Source: Chloroflexota bacterium
Lineage (GTDB): Bacteria; Chloroflexota; Dormibacteria; CF-121
Direction of reading: 5' to 3'
NCBI GenBank assembly: GCA_005882525.1
Contig: VBGO01000096.1
Span: 1 to 16,612 of the forward strand
Length of the DNA: 16,612 nt
How positions within the stretch are numbered: position 1 is the stretch's first letter; each line of letters opens with the position of its first letter. The notes beneath the pieces were generated by a model. The model worked only from the letters and a program-made list of their open reading frames with translations. It was not told the origin of the DNA and did no database searches. Positions 1-6,695 of this stretch are shown one piece after another. Both the position numbers and the translations under genes were made by a program.

Positions 1-1269
1 GCAGAGGCTCGGGTCGCGCTCGGAGCAGTCGGCCAGCTTGCCGGGGAGCGTCGACGATTCGAGCAGCGACTTTCGCTGCACCAGCTCGCGGGCACGTTTG
101 GCCGCGTCCCGAGCACGGGCCGCCACCAGGCACTTCTCGATGATCCGCCGCGCATCCGGAGGATTCTCCTCCAGGTACTGGGTAAAGGCTTCCGAGAACA
201 CCGTTTCGACCTGACCGCGAACTTCGGAGTTACCTAGCTTGGTCTTGGTTTGACCTTCGAATTGCGGCTCTCGTACCTTGACGCTGATGACGGCCGTCAA
301 GCCCTCGCGCACGTCGTCGCCGGTGAGGTTGGGATCCTGCTCGCGCATCAGGTTCGCCTTGCGCGCGTACTTGTTCAAGACGGACGTCAGCGCGGAGCGG
401 AAGCCGGTAAGATGGCTGCCGCCCTCGACCGTATTGATATCGTTGGCGAACGCGAGAACATTCTCCGTAAAGCCCTGGTTGTACTGAAGGGCGACCTCAA
501 CCGTGTTGCCGTCGATCTCACGCTCTACGTGCAGCGGCCGAAGGTTCACCCATCCCTTATCGCGGTTGAGGTACTTCACAAAGGCGCTGATGCCACCCTC
601 GAAATAGAAGGTGTAGTCCAGGTCGACGCGCTCATCGCGCAACAGGATGGTCAGCGCTTTGTTGAGAAAGGCGAGCTCGCGCAGCCGATGCGAGACGATG
701 TCCCAGTGAAAGCCGAGCTCCTCGAAGACCTCGGGATCCGGCCAGAAGCGGATGTAGGTGCCAGTCGTATCCGCCTTCCCGGTGGCCTTCAGGGGCGTGA
801 CGGGCGTGCCACGCCGGTACTCCTGCGAGTACTGCTTGCCGTGGCGCATCACCGTCACCTGGAGCCGCTCCGAGAGTGCGTTGACGACCGAGAGCCCGAC
901 CCCATGCAGGCCGCCCGACACCTTGTAGCCGCCACCACCAAACTTTCCGCCGGCGTGCAGCTTGGTCATGACCACCTCGAGGGCCGGCTTCCCCTGGTCC
1001 TTCATTATGTCGACTGGGATCCCCCGGCCGTTGTCGGCGACGGACGCCGAGCCGTCCTGGTGGAGGGTGACCTCGATCCGGGTGCAGAAGCCGGCGAGCG
1101 CCTCGTCAATAGAGTTGTCGACGATCTCGTAGATGAGGTGGTGCAGACCCCGGTTATCGGTGGACCCGATGTACATTCCGGGACGGCGTCTGACCGGCTC
1201 CAAACCCTCCAGAACCTGGATAGCTTTGGCGTCGTAGGCAGCCGTCGTTTGTCCCTTAGGATTGAGCAA
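1..1269 (-). CDS. gyrB: DNA gyrase subunit B, N-terminal part (cut by window edge)
   Basis: ATPase subunit of the type IIA topoisomerase that introduces negative supercoils, acting with GyrA. The minus-strand translation (423 residues visible) opens with YDAKAIQVLEGLEPVRRRPG and MYIGS. It then shows the GHKL ATPase motifs EIVDNSIDEALAG (catalytic Glu near 48, Mg-binding Asn near 52), DNGRGIP and GGLHGVG, followed by the transducer domain. The window ends at KLADCSERDP, just before the expected EGDSAGGSA Toprim motif, so roughly the C-terminal third is missing. The start is inferred as TTG at 1269-1267: an in-frame TGA lies three codons upstream and no ATG or GTG occurs before the conserved N-terminus. 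A TATAAT lies 13 nt upstream of this TTG, so the 5' UTR would be very short and lacks a Shine-Dalgarno sequence. ParE is the alternative identity, but the origin context favours GyrB. Confidence 0.95.
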   Translation of the reverse strand, partial: MLNPKGQTTAAYDAKAIQVLEGLEPVRRRPGMYIGSTDNRGLHHLIYEIVDNSIDEALAGFCTRIEVTLHQDGSASVADNGRGIPVDIMKDQGKPALEVVMTKLHAGGKFGGGGYKVSGGLHGVGLSVVNALSERLQVTVMRHGKQYSQEYRRGTPVTPLKATGKADTTGTYIRFWPDPEVFEELGFHWDIVSHRLRELAFLNKALTILLRDERVDLDYTFYFEGGISAFVKYLNRDKGWVNLRPLHVEREIDGNTVEVALQYNQGFTENVLAFANDINTVEGGSHLTGFRSALTSVLNKYARKANLMREQDPNLTGDDVREGLTAVISVKVREPQFEGQTKTKLGNSEVRGQVETVFSEAFTQYLEENPPDARRIIEKCLVAARARDAAKRARELVQRKSLLESSTLPGKLADCSERDPSLC

Positions 1270-1290
1270 ATCGCGTATTCAAATTATACC
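1262..1290. promoter_or_regulatory. Divergent overlapping promoters of gyrB and the 1315 membrane gene
   Basis: Only 45 bp separate the two divergent genes. On the plus strand TTGAGC (1262-1267) and TATACC (1285-1290) are 17 bp apart, a reasonable sigma-70-type pair. On the minus strand a perfect TATAAT (1288-1283) points at gyrB, with no convincing -35 box. The two -10 elements overlap by four bases, so RNA polymerase could probably occupy only one direction at a time. The motifs are seen directly; their activity is inferred. Confidence 0.5.
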
Positions 1291-1314
1291 CAATTTCGGT
1301 GCGAAAATTGACCT

Positions 1315-1791
1315 ATGTTCGCGCCTAAAGAGGGGCGCGTCCGGGGCTCGATGAGGCCGCTGCCACGGGCACTGGTTTATGCCCTTGCCGGCTGCCTCGG
1401 AGAGTTGTTTTTCACCGGTTGTACAAGTCTTGTGAGGACGCAGCGGTTTCGTCCCCACACCAGCCCCCTGATGTTGCCGATCTATGGGCTCATTCAGCCG
1501 TTGTTCGAGCCGGTTCACGAGGCGATCCGCGGTCGCGTGCCGATTTGGGGCCGCGCCGTCGTGTACGGCGGCGGATTCCATGCGGTGGAGTACGTCACGG
1601 GCCGGCTCCTCCGCCGGCTTGTCGGCCGTGCGCCCTGGGACTATGCCAGAGCTCGCTGGCAGCTCGACGGCCTGATCCGAATCGACTATTTCCCGTTATG
1701 GGCGGCGGCCGGCCTGGCGACGGAATGGCTGCATGACCGGCTCGTGGCGCAACCAAGGGTCAGGACGCGACGACGGGAGCGCCCTTTGTGA
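1315..1791 (+). CDS. Small membrane protein, putative ABC-transporter type IV (CmpB-like, PF06541) family
   Basis: 158-residue protein with hydrophobic segments near residues 18-36, 50-66 and 125-140. The pattern LPIYGL, then EYVTGRLLRR, then WDYARARWQLDGLIR and a late LWAAAGL matches the conserved spacing of PF06541 (PIYGFG, LEyitG, WDYs..n.nGri, WG). That family is described only as a putative transporter membrane component and its function is unproven. Met1 (1315) has no Shine-Dalgarno sequence. Met13 (1351) has a GAGGGG about 15 nt upstream and lies closer to where the family similarity begins, so it is a real alternative start. The stop codon lies inside the 3' end of gcvPB on the opposite strand (32-bp convergent overlap). 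I am fairly sure it is coding and less sure of the family. Confidence 0.65.
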   Translation: MFAPKEGRVRGSMRPLPRALVYALAGCLGELFFTGCTSLVRTQRFRPHTSPLMLPIYGLIQPLFEPVHEAIRGRVPIWGRAVVYGGGFHAVEYVTGRLLRRLVGRAPWDYARARWQLDGLIRIDYFPLWAAAGLATEWLHDRLVAQPRVRTRRRERPL

Positions 1792-3235
1792 TCGGTGGCC
1801 GCCAGCGCAGATCCAGCTGGCGCGCGGCACGCACCTCGTCGAGCCGTCCCACCGGGGCGTTGTGCGGAGCGGTCTTGACCAGCGCCGGATCTTTCGCAAT
1901 CTCCTCGACGATCTGCTCGACCGCGGCAACAAAGGCGTCAAGCGTTGCCTTGGACTCGGTTTCGGTGGGCTCGATCATGAGGGCCTCCGGAACGATGAGC
2001 GGGAAGTAGACCGTCGGCGGGTGGAAGCCGAGATCGATCAGCCGTTTGGCGATGTCTTTCGCCGATACGCCCTGTAACTTCGCCTTCTTCGCCGTCAGGA
2101 CGAACTCGTGCAGGGATGGCCCGCTGAATGCATCATCGAAGGAGCGCCGCAGATGATGGCGCAGGTAGCTGGCGTTGAGCACCGCGTTCTGCGCGACCTC
2201 GTTGATGGTGTTGCCGTAGGTGCGGATGTAGGCATACGCGCGCAGCAGCATTCCGAAGTTGCCGTAGAACGACCGCACTTTTCCAATCGACTGCGGCCGC
2301 TCGTACTCAAAGCGGAACCCCTCGTCGGTTCGCTCGACGGTGGGGATGGGCAGGAAGGGAACGAGGTGGGACTTCACCCCGACCGGGCCGGCACCGGGGC
2401 CACCACCGCCGTGCGGGGTGGAGAAGGTCTTGTGCAGGTTGAGGTGAACGACGTCGAAGCCCATGTCCCCCGGCCGCGCCACGCCGACCAGCGCATTGAG
2501 GTTCGCCCCGTCGTAGTAGAGCTGCACCCCGTGCTGGTGGGAGAGCCGGGCGATCTCCAGGATGTCTTTCTCGAAGAGACCGACGGTGTTCGGATTGGTG
2601 AGCATCACGGCCGCGACTCGAGTGGAAATCTTGGTCTTGAAATCGTCCAGATCCACCTGGCCGTCGGACCCGGAACGGACCGTCACGGTCTTCAGGTGGG
2701 AGAGGGTGGCGCTCGCCGGGTTGGTGCCATGGGCACTGTCCGGGACGAGCACCTCGTCGCGGCTTTCCCCGCGGCTGCGATGGTAGGCCTGGATCATGCG
2801 CAATCCGGTCCACTCGCCGTGCGCGCCCGCGGCCGGTTGCAGGCTCATCCGGTCCATCGCGGTCAGGGCGAGCAGGGCCCGCTCCAACTCCCACATCAGG
2901 CGCAAGGCCCCCTGGGCCCGCGCGGGTGGGTGGTAGGGGTGAAGGTCGGCAAAGTCATCGAGGCGGGAGAGCGCCTCGTTGACGGCGGGGTTGTACTTCA
3001 TGGTGCACGAGCCCAACGGGTAGAGGCCCTGGTGAAGGTTGAAGTTCAGCCTGCCGAGGCGGCCGAAATGCCGGGCCACCTCGGGCTCGCTGAGGGACGC
3101 GATCGGCAGCGCCGACTGCCGCCGCAGGCTGATGGGCACCAGCTCATTGAGCGGTCGCGTCTTGACGCCCGGCGCGGGCAGCCGCGGGCTCGGCCGGTCG
3201 TGGCTGCCCAGCTCGAACAGCAATGGCTCGCTCAC
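1760..3235 (-). CDS. gcvPB: Glycine dehydrogenase (decarboxylating) subunit 2
   Basis: PLP-binding subunit of the two-subunit P protein. With GcvPA it decarboxylates glycine and transfers the aminomethyl group to the lipoyl arm of GcvH. The 491-residue length is typical. The early LYPLGSCTMKYNP, the AHGTNPASA segment (168-176), NPNTVGLFE (214-222) and the PLP-lysine motif HLNLHKTFSTPHGGGGPG with Lys269 all fit the family. Translation starts at GTG 3235, overlapping the TGA of gcvPA by 4 bp (GTGA), which implies translational coupling. It is the last gene of the gcv operon. Its 3' end overlaps the convergent membrane-protein gene by 32 bp, and no terminator hairpin is evident. Confidence 0.97.
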   Translation of the reverse strand: MSEPLLFELGSHDRPSPRLPAPGVKTRPLNELVPISLRRQSALPIASLSEPEVARHFGRLGRLNFNLHQGLYPLGSCTMKYNPAVNEALSRLDDFADLHPYHPPARAQGALRLMWELERALLALTAMDRMSLQPAAGAHGEWTGLRMIQAYHRSRGESRDEVLVPDSAHGTNPASATLSHLKTVTVRSGSDGQVDLDDFKTKISTRVAAVMLTNPNTVGLFEKDILEIARLSHQHGVQLYYDGANLNALVGVARPGDMGFDVVHLNLHKTFSTPHGGGGPGAGPVGVKSHLVPFLPIPTVERTDEGFRFEYERPQSIGKVRSFYGNFGMLLRAYAYIRTYGNTINEVAQNAVLNASYLRHHLRRSFDDAFSGPSLHEFVLTAKKAKLQGVSAKDIAKRLIDLGFHPPTVYFPLIVPEALMIEPTETESKATLDAFVAAVEQIVEEIAKDPALVKTAPHNAPVGRLDEVRAARQLDLRWRPPITKGAPVVAS

Positions 3236-4563
3236 GCCAGCGCCTCCACAAACTGGTCGATCGCGCGCGGATGGTTGAGCTCGGTGACCGAGACCAGCAA
3301 GGCATCCGCGAGCTCGGGGAAGAATCGACCGAGCGGCAAGCCGGGCAGAACGCCCCGCTCCAGCATCAGGGCTTGGGTCTGCTCGGCTGGATGGGGAGTG
3401 CGGATCACGAATTCCCAGAGAAAGGGGCCATCGAACGCCAGCCGGTATCCCAATCGTTCGACGACTCGCGCGGCCAAATGATGAGCTCGCTGCGTGCTCA
3501 GCTCGGCGAGTTGCTTGAGGCCCGCCCCGCCCATGTGGGCGAGGTAGACGGTGGCCGCGAGCGCCATCAAGGCATGGTTGGTCGTGATATTGGAAGTGGC
3601 ATGCTCGCGCCGGATGTGCTGCTCGCGAGCCTGGAGGGTGAGTACGTAACCACGCCGGCCCTGGGCATCGACTGTGGCGCCGACCAGCCGGCCCGGCATG
3701 CGCCGCATCAGCGCTTCCGTGCAGGCGATGAACCCGACGTAGGGTCCGCCGAACGATAGCGGAATCCCGAGCGGTTGCCCGTCACCAACCGCGAGGTCGG
3801 CGCCGTAGTCACCAGGCGCGGCCAGGATCCCGAGCGAGATGGGATCGACGCAGGCGATCAGCAGGGCGCCCGAGCGATGGGCCAGGTCACTGATCGGTTG
3901 GGGATCCTCCAGCACGCCATAGAAGTTGGGCTGCTGCAGGATGACGGCACCGGTGGTACCGGTGATGGCCTCCTCCAGCTTCTGCCGGTCGACGCGCCCG
4001 TCCGCTGCAGGAGCGACCCGCAGGATCTCGTAATGCTGCGCTTCCGAGTAGGTCTTGAGGACCTGGGCATACTCGGGATGCAGCGCGCCGGCCACCACCA
4101 CGTTCTGACGGTTCGTGTGCGCCACCGCCATGGCGGTCGCCTCGGCAAGTGCCGTCGCGCCGTCGTACAGCGAGGCGTTGGCGACGTCCAGACCGGTGAG
4201 GAGGCTGATCATGGTCTGAAACTCGTAGGTCGCCTGCAGCGTGCCCTGGCTGGCCTCCGCCTGGTAGGGCGTGTAGGTCGTGTAGAAGTCGGGCCGGGAG
4301 ATGACCTGGTTGACGATCGCCGGGCTGAAGCGACGTGATGCCCCAGCACCGAGAAAGCTGTGTGACGGAGGAGTCCGCACGTTGAGGCGGCCCAGCTCGC
4401 GCATGTACTGCACCAGCTCCACCTCCGAGAGCGGCTCCGGAAGCTCGATCCTATCGAGACGAAGCGTCTCTGGCAGGTGCCTGAACAGATCGTCCAGCGA
4501 CTGCAGCTCGAGCGCCTTGAGCATCTCCGCGCGCTCCGCCGCCGCGTTCGGCAGGTAGGTCAC
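3232..4563 (-). CDS. gcvPA: Glycine dehydrogenase (decarboxylating) subunit 1
   Basis: N-terminal half equivalent of the P protein, forming the heterotetramer with GcvPB. The 443-residue length matches the subunit-1 family. Visible hallmarks are the opening YLPN, the SFLGAGA block (69-75), FYTTYTPYQAEASQGTLQ (near 93-110), YEFQTMI, LYDGATALAEA and the SFGGPYVGF segment. The start is GTG at 4563, overlapping the gcvH TGA by 4 bp (GTGA), the same junction type as gcvPA/gcvPB. A split P protein is usual in Firmicutes, Thermus, Chloroflexota and archaea, whereas proteobacteria and eukaryotes have a single fused chain. Nothing in the sequence suggests damage. Confidence 0.97.
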   Translation of the reverse strand: MTYLPNAAAERAEMLKALELQSLDDLFRHLPETLRLDRIELPEPLSEVELVQYMRELGRLNVRTPPSHSFLGAGASRRFSPAIVNQVISRPDFYTTYTPYQAEASQGTLQATYEFQTMISLLTGLDVANASLYDGATALAEATAMAVAHTNRQNVVVAGALHPEYAQVLKTYSEAQHYEILRVAPAADGRVDRQKLEEAITGTTGAVILQQPNFYGVLEDPQPISDLAHRSGALLIACVDPISLGILAAPGDYGADLAVGDGQPLGIPLSFGGPYVGFIACTEALMRRMPGRLVGATVDAQGRRGYVLTLQAREQHIRREHATSNITTNHALMALAATVYLAHMGGAGLKQLAELSTQRAHHLAARVVERLGYRLAFDGPFLWEFVIRTPHPAEQTQALMLERGVLPGLPLGRFFPELADALLVSVTELNHPRAIDQFVEALA

Positions 4564-4937
4564 TGGGCCTTCACGAAGTCGTCGTAGGCCTTCTGGTCGA
4601 GAAGCTTCGGGTTTTCCTTGACGGCGCGGAGCTTGATGATCCAGCCCTTGCCGTAGGGATCCTGATTGACGTACTCGGGGTGATCCTTGAGCTCCTCGTT
4701 GACCTCGCTCACCTCACCTCCGACCGGGCTGTAGAGATCGGAGGCGGCTTTGACCGATTCGATCACCCCCAGCCGCGCGCCGGCATCGAGCTGCTGGCCC
4801 ACACTCGGCAGCTCCAGGTAGATCACGTCGCCGAGCTGCGATTGCGCGTATTCGGTGATGCCGACCGTCGCCGTGTCGCCATCGCCGCGGACCCACTCGT
4901 GGCTCTCGGCGAATCGCATGCCGGTTAGGTCTGCCAT
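4560..4937 (-). CDS. gcvH: Glycine cleavage system H protein
   Basis: Lipoyl carrier that shuttles the aminomethyl intermediate between the P, T and L proteins. It has 125 residues, with ESHEWV near the N-terminus, GITEYAQSQLGD, and the lipoylation motif GVIESVKAASDLYSP in which Lys63 is the expected modified residue. C-terminal NQDPYGKGWIIKL is also typical. The start is ATG 4937: AGGGGG (4948-4943) lies 5 nt upstream as a strong Shine-Dalgarno, and the protein begins MADLTGMRFAESHEW. A longer upstream reading in this frame belongs to gcvT antisense to nothing and shows no H-protein similarity. It follows gcvT by 16 bp. Lipoate ligase or synthase genes are not in the window. Confidence 0.97.
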   Translation of the reverse strand: MADLTGMRFAESHEWVRGDGDTATVGITEYAQSQLGDVIYLELPSVGQQLDAGARLGVIESVKAASDLYSPVGGEVSEVNEELKDHPEYVNQDPYGKGWIIKLRAVKENPKLLDQKAYDDFVKAQ

Positions 4938-4953
4938 CGCTTCCCCCTTGTGT

Positions 4954-6039
4954 TCATTTCGGGTGCGGGCGCTTGTAAAAGGGTAGGGCCACCACCTCCG
5001 CCGGCGCAGCGGTGCCACGGACATCGACGCCGAAATGAGAGCCTGGCGCGGCCAGCGCCGGGGGGACGTAGGCCATTCCGATGTTGTAGCCGAGCGTAAA
5101 GGAGACATTGCCTGAGGACACGATGCCGACCCGCGCGCCGTCCCTGACCACCGCGTACCCGTGACGGGGAATACTGCGATCGAGCATCTTGAAGCCCACC
5201 AGCTGCCGGGTGAGCCCATTCCGGCGAGCCTGCACGATCGCGTCCCGCCCGATGAAGTCCTTGTCCAGGCTCAGCGTCCAGTCAAGCCCCGCTTCGAGCG
5301 GATTGGTGCCGCGGTCCATGTCGTTGCCGTAGAGGCGCATGCCGGCCTCCAGGCGCAGGGTATCGCGGGCTCCGAGACCGGCGGGTTTGATGCCATCCGC
5401 CTGGCCCTCGTCGAGTAGCGCCCGCCACAGGCGCACCGCATCGCTGCTGGCGCAGAACAGCTCGAAGCCGTCTTCACCGGTGTATCCGGTCCTCGAAATC
5501 ACGCAGGCGACATCCGCGACCGTGCCTTCGATAAAGCGGTAGTACTTGACGCCACCCAGTTGGGAGTTCGTGAGCCGCTGGACCAGGCCGACCGCGTGCG
5601 GGCCCTGCACGCCGACCAGCGCCCAATCGCGCCCGACATTCAAGACCGGCCCCTCACCCTGAGCCTGCATCCACTCGAAGTCGCCATCCTGGTTGCCGGC
5701 ATTCACGACCAGGAGGTAGCCCCCCTCCGCCACGGCATAGACAAGGACGTCGTCGATGATGCCGCCCTCCTCGTTGCAGAGCAAGGCGTATTGGATCCGC
5801 CCGGTTTGCAGACGGGCGAGGTCACGAGTCACTACACGCTGGGCGAGGCGCTCATCGATAACGCGCAGTTCGCCCATATGAGAAAGGTCGAAGAGGCCGA
5901 CGGCTTCCCGCACGGCACTGTGCTCCCCACGGATGCTGCTGTATTGCAGCGGCATCACCCAACCGCCGAAGTTCGTCATCTGGGCACCGAGGCGGACGTG
6001 TTCGTCGTGGAGCGGTGTCCGCTCGGCGGTCACGACCAA
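4954..6039 (-). CDS. gcvT: Aminomethyltransferase (glycine cleavage T protein)
   Basis: Transfers the methylene group from aminomethyl-lipoyl GcvH to tetrahydrofolate, releasing ammonia. The 361-residue protein contains FGGWVMPLQY (24-33), GLFDLSHMGE (48-57), the conserved GGIIDD (92-97) that carries the catalytic/folate Asp, RTGYTGEDGFEL, GLGARDTLRLEAGMRLYGND and the C-terminal GYVSSG-like VGIVSSGNVS segment. The start is taken as TTG 6039, with AGAGG 8 nt upstream; GTG at 6033, two codons in, is the alternative but sits further from that Shine-Dalgarno. It begins only 3 bp after the stop of the sigma-like gene, so the two are almost certainly co-transcribed. Confidence 0.96.
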   Translation of the reverse strand: MVVTAERTPLHDEHVRLGAQMTNFGGWVMPLQYSSIRGEHSAVREAVGLFDLSHMGELRVIDERLAQRVVTRDLARLQTGRIQYALLCNEEGGIIDDVLVYAVAEGGYLLVVNAGNQDGDFEWMQAQGEGPVLNVGRDWALVGVQGPHAVGLVQRLTNSQLGGVKYYRFIEGTVADVACVISRTGYTGEDGFELFCASSDAVRLWRALLDEGQADGIKPAGLGARDTLRLEAGMRLYGNDMDRGTNPLEAGLDWTLSLDKDFIGRDAIVQARRNGLTRQLVGFKMLDRSIPRHGYAVVRDGARVGIVSSGNVSFTLGYNIGMAYVPPALAAPGSHFGVDVRGTAAPAEVVALPFYKRPHPK

Positions 6040-6042
6040 ACG

Positions 6043-6645
6043 CTACGCCTCTTGATTGTCGAGATCGTTCAGGTCGTCCATCACGTCGAGATAGTCGAGG
6101 AGCTCCTGGTCGTGCACCACACGCGCCTCCCCCAGCATCGCGAGGATGACGCTCACCCGCGCTTCCTCCCACTGCAGCAGCTTGGCCAATTCCGCCGGCG
6201 TGGCCGCCCGCCCCAGGCGTTCAGAAAGCAGGCGCTGCGCCGATTCCAGCAGGCGGCAGGCGACGACGAACGATTCATCGTTGCGCTGGGCCTCCTCGGT
6301 CTGGGCGAGCACGTCGTCCATAGTGGCCGCAATCGCGTGGACGAGGCGGGCATGGAACCCGCCATCGCCGGGCTTGTAATGCTCGACGGCCGAGATCAAG
6401 CCGACCGTCCCTTCCTGGAACAGGTCGCCAAAGGGGACGCCCCGCGCCCGGCGGGCGTGGGCGGCTTCCAGCACCAGGTGGAGGTTGTGCTCGATCAGGA
6501 TCCGGTTCGCCTTGTCGCGGCCCGTCCCCTGGGTGGCCAGGAGGCGTTGCTCTTCGCCGTTGGACAGCCGTGGGTAGCGCGCGACCTGCGCCCGGTAGTC
6601 CTCCTCCTCGTCGTTTAGGGGTCGCTGCTCAAAGCGTTGGGCCAC
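6043..6645 (-). CDS. Sigma-70-like protein lacking region 4, first gene of the gcv operon
   Basis: 200-residue protein similar to primary-type sigma factors over three parts. Region 1.2 is about 14-40 (RYPRLSNGEEQRLL). Region 2 is about 44-115, with NLHLVLEAA and the core-binding DLFQEGTVGLISAVEHY. A region-3-like segment is about 135-171 (RLGRAATPAELAKLL). The stretch that normally reads FxTYAxWWIRQ, which recognises and melts the -10 element, is replaced by FHARLVHAIAATMDD with no tryptophans. Region 4 (-35 recognition) is absent; the protein ends in an acidic tail (about 178-199). The polymerase-binding surface therefore looks kept while promoter recognition looks eroded. The start is GTG 6645, exactly 6 nt after TAGAAT. 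A regulatory role for the downstream gcv genes is inference. A degenerate sigma factor is the alternative. Confidence 0.75.
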   Translation of the reverse strand: MAQRFEQRPLNDEEEDYRAQVARYPRLSNGEEQRLLATQGTGRDKANRILIEHNLHLVLEAAHARRARGVPFGDLFQEGTVGLISAVEHYKPGDGGFHARLVHAIAATMDDVLAQTEEAQRNDESFVVACRLLESAQRLLSERLGRAATPAELAKLLQWEEARVSVILAMLGEARVVHDQELLDYLDVMDDLNDLDNQEA

Positions 6646-6651
6646 CTACCC

Positions 6652-6657
6652 ATTCTA
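6652..6657 (-). promoter_or_regulatory. -10 element of the sigma-like/gcv operon, leaderless configuration
   Basis: TAGAAT on the minus strand is followed by gggtag (6 nt) and then the GTG start. With a usual transcription start 6-8 nt past the hexamer, the mRNA would begin at or beside the start codon. No clear -35 box is seen 16-18 nt upstream. Activity is inferred. Confidence 0.55.
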
Positions 6658-6683
6658 CGAACGACCGGGCTGGGAGCTGAAGC

Positions 6684-6689
6684 TATGAT
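6684..6689 (+). promoter_or_regulatory. -10 element of nfeD, leaderless configuration
   Basis: TATGAT, then caggtc (6 nt), then the GTG start at 6696. The geometry is identical to that of the divergent sigma-like gene; the two -10 hexamers lie 26 bp apart in a 50-bp intergenic region. No Shine-Dalgarno precedes the GTG and no strong -35 box is visible. Confidence 0.55.
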
Positions 6690-6695
6690 CAGGTC

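Noticed and set aside
250..1311. 353-codon plus-strand reading frame opposite gyrB
   Set aside because: It is the complement of a clear gyrB; the composition (His/Arg/Val-rich, no motifs) is typical of antisense frames in GC-rich DNA.
2108..3481. 457-codon plus-strand reading frame opposite gcvPB/gcvPA
   Set aside because: It spans two well-conserved genes on the other strand and has no recognisable domain; long antisense frames are expected at this GC content.
5560..6618. 352-codon plus-strand frame opposite gcvT and the sigma-like gene
   Set aside because: Antisense shadow with low-complexity, His/Asp/Val-rich composition and no family similarity.
6646..6695. Possible glycine riboswitch for the gcv operon
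   Set aside because: Only 50 bp lie upstream of the first gene and the GTG seems leaderless; gcvT follows its neighbour by 3 bp, so there is no room for the aptamer.
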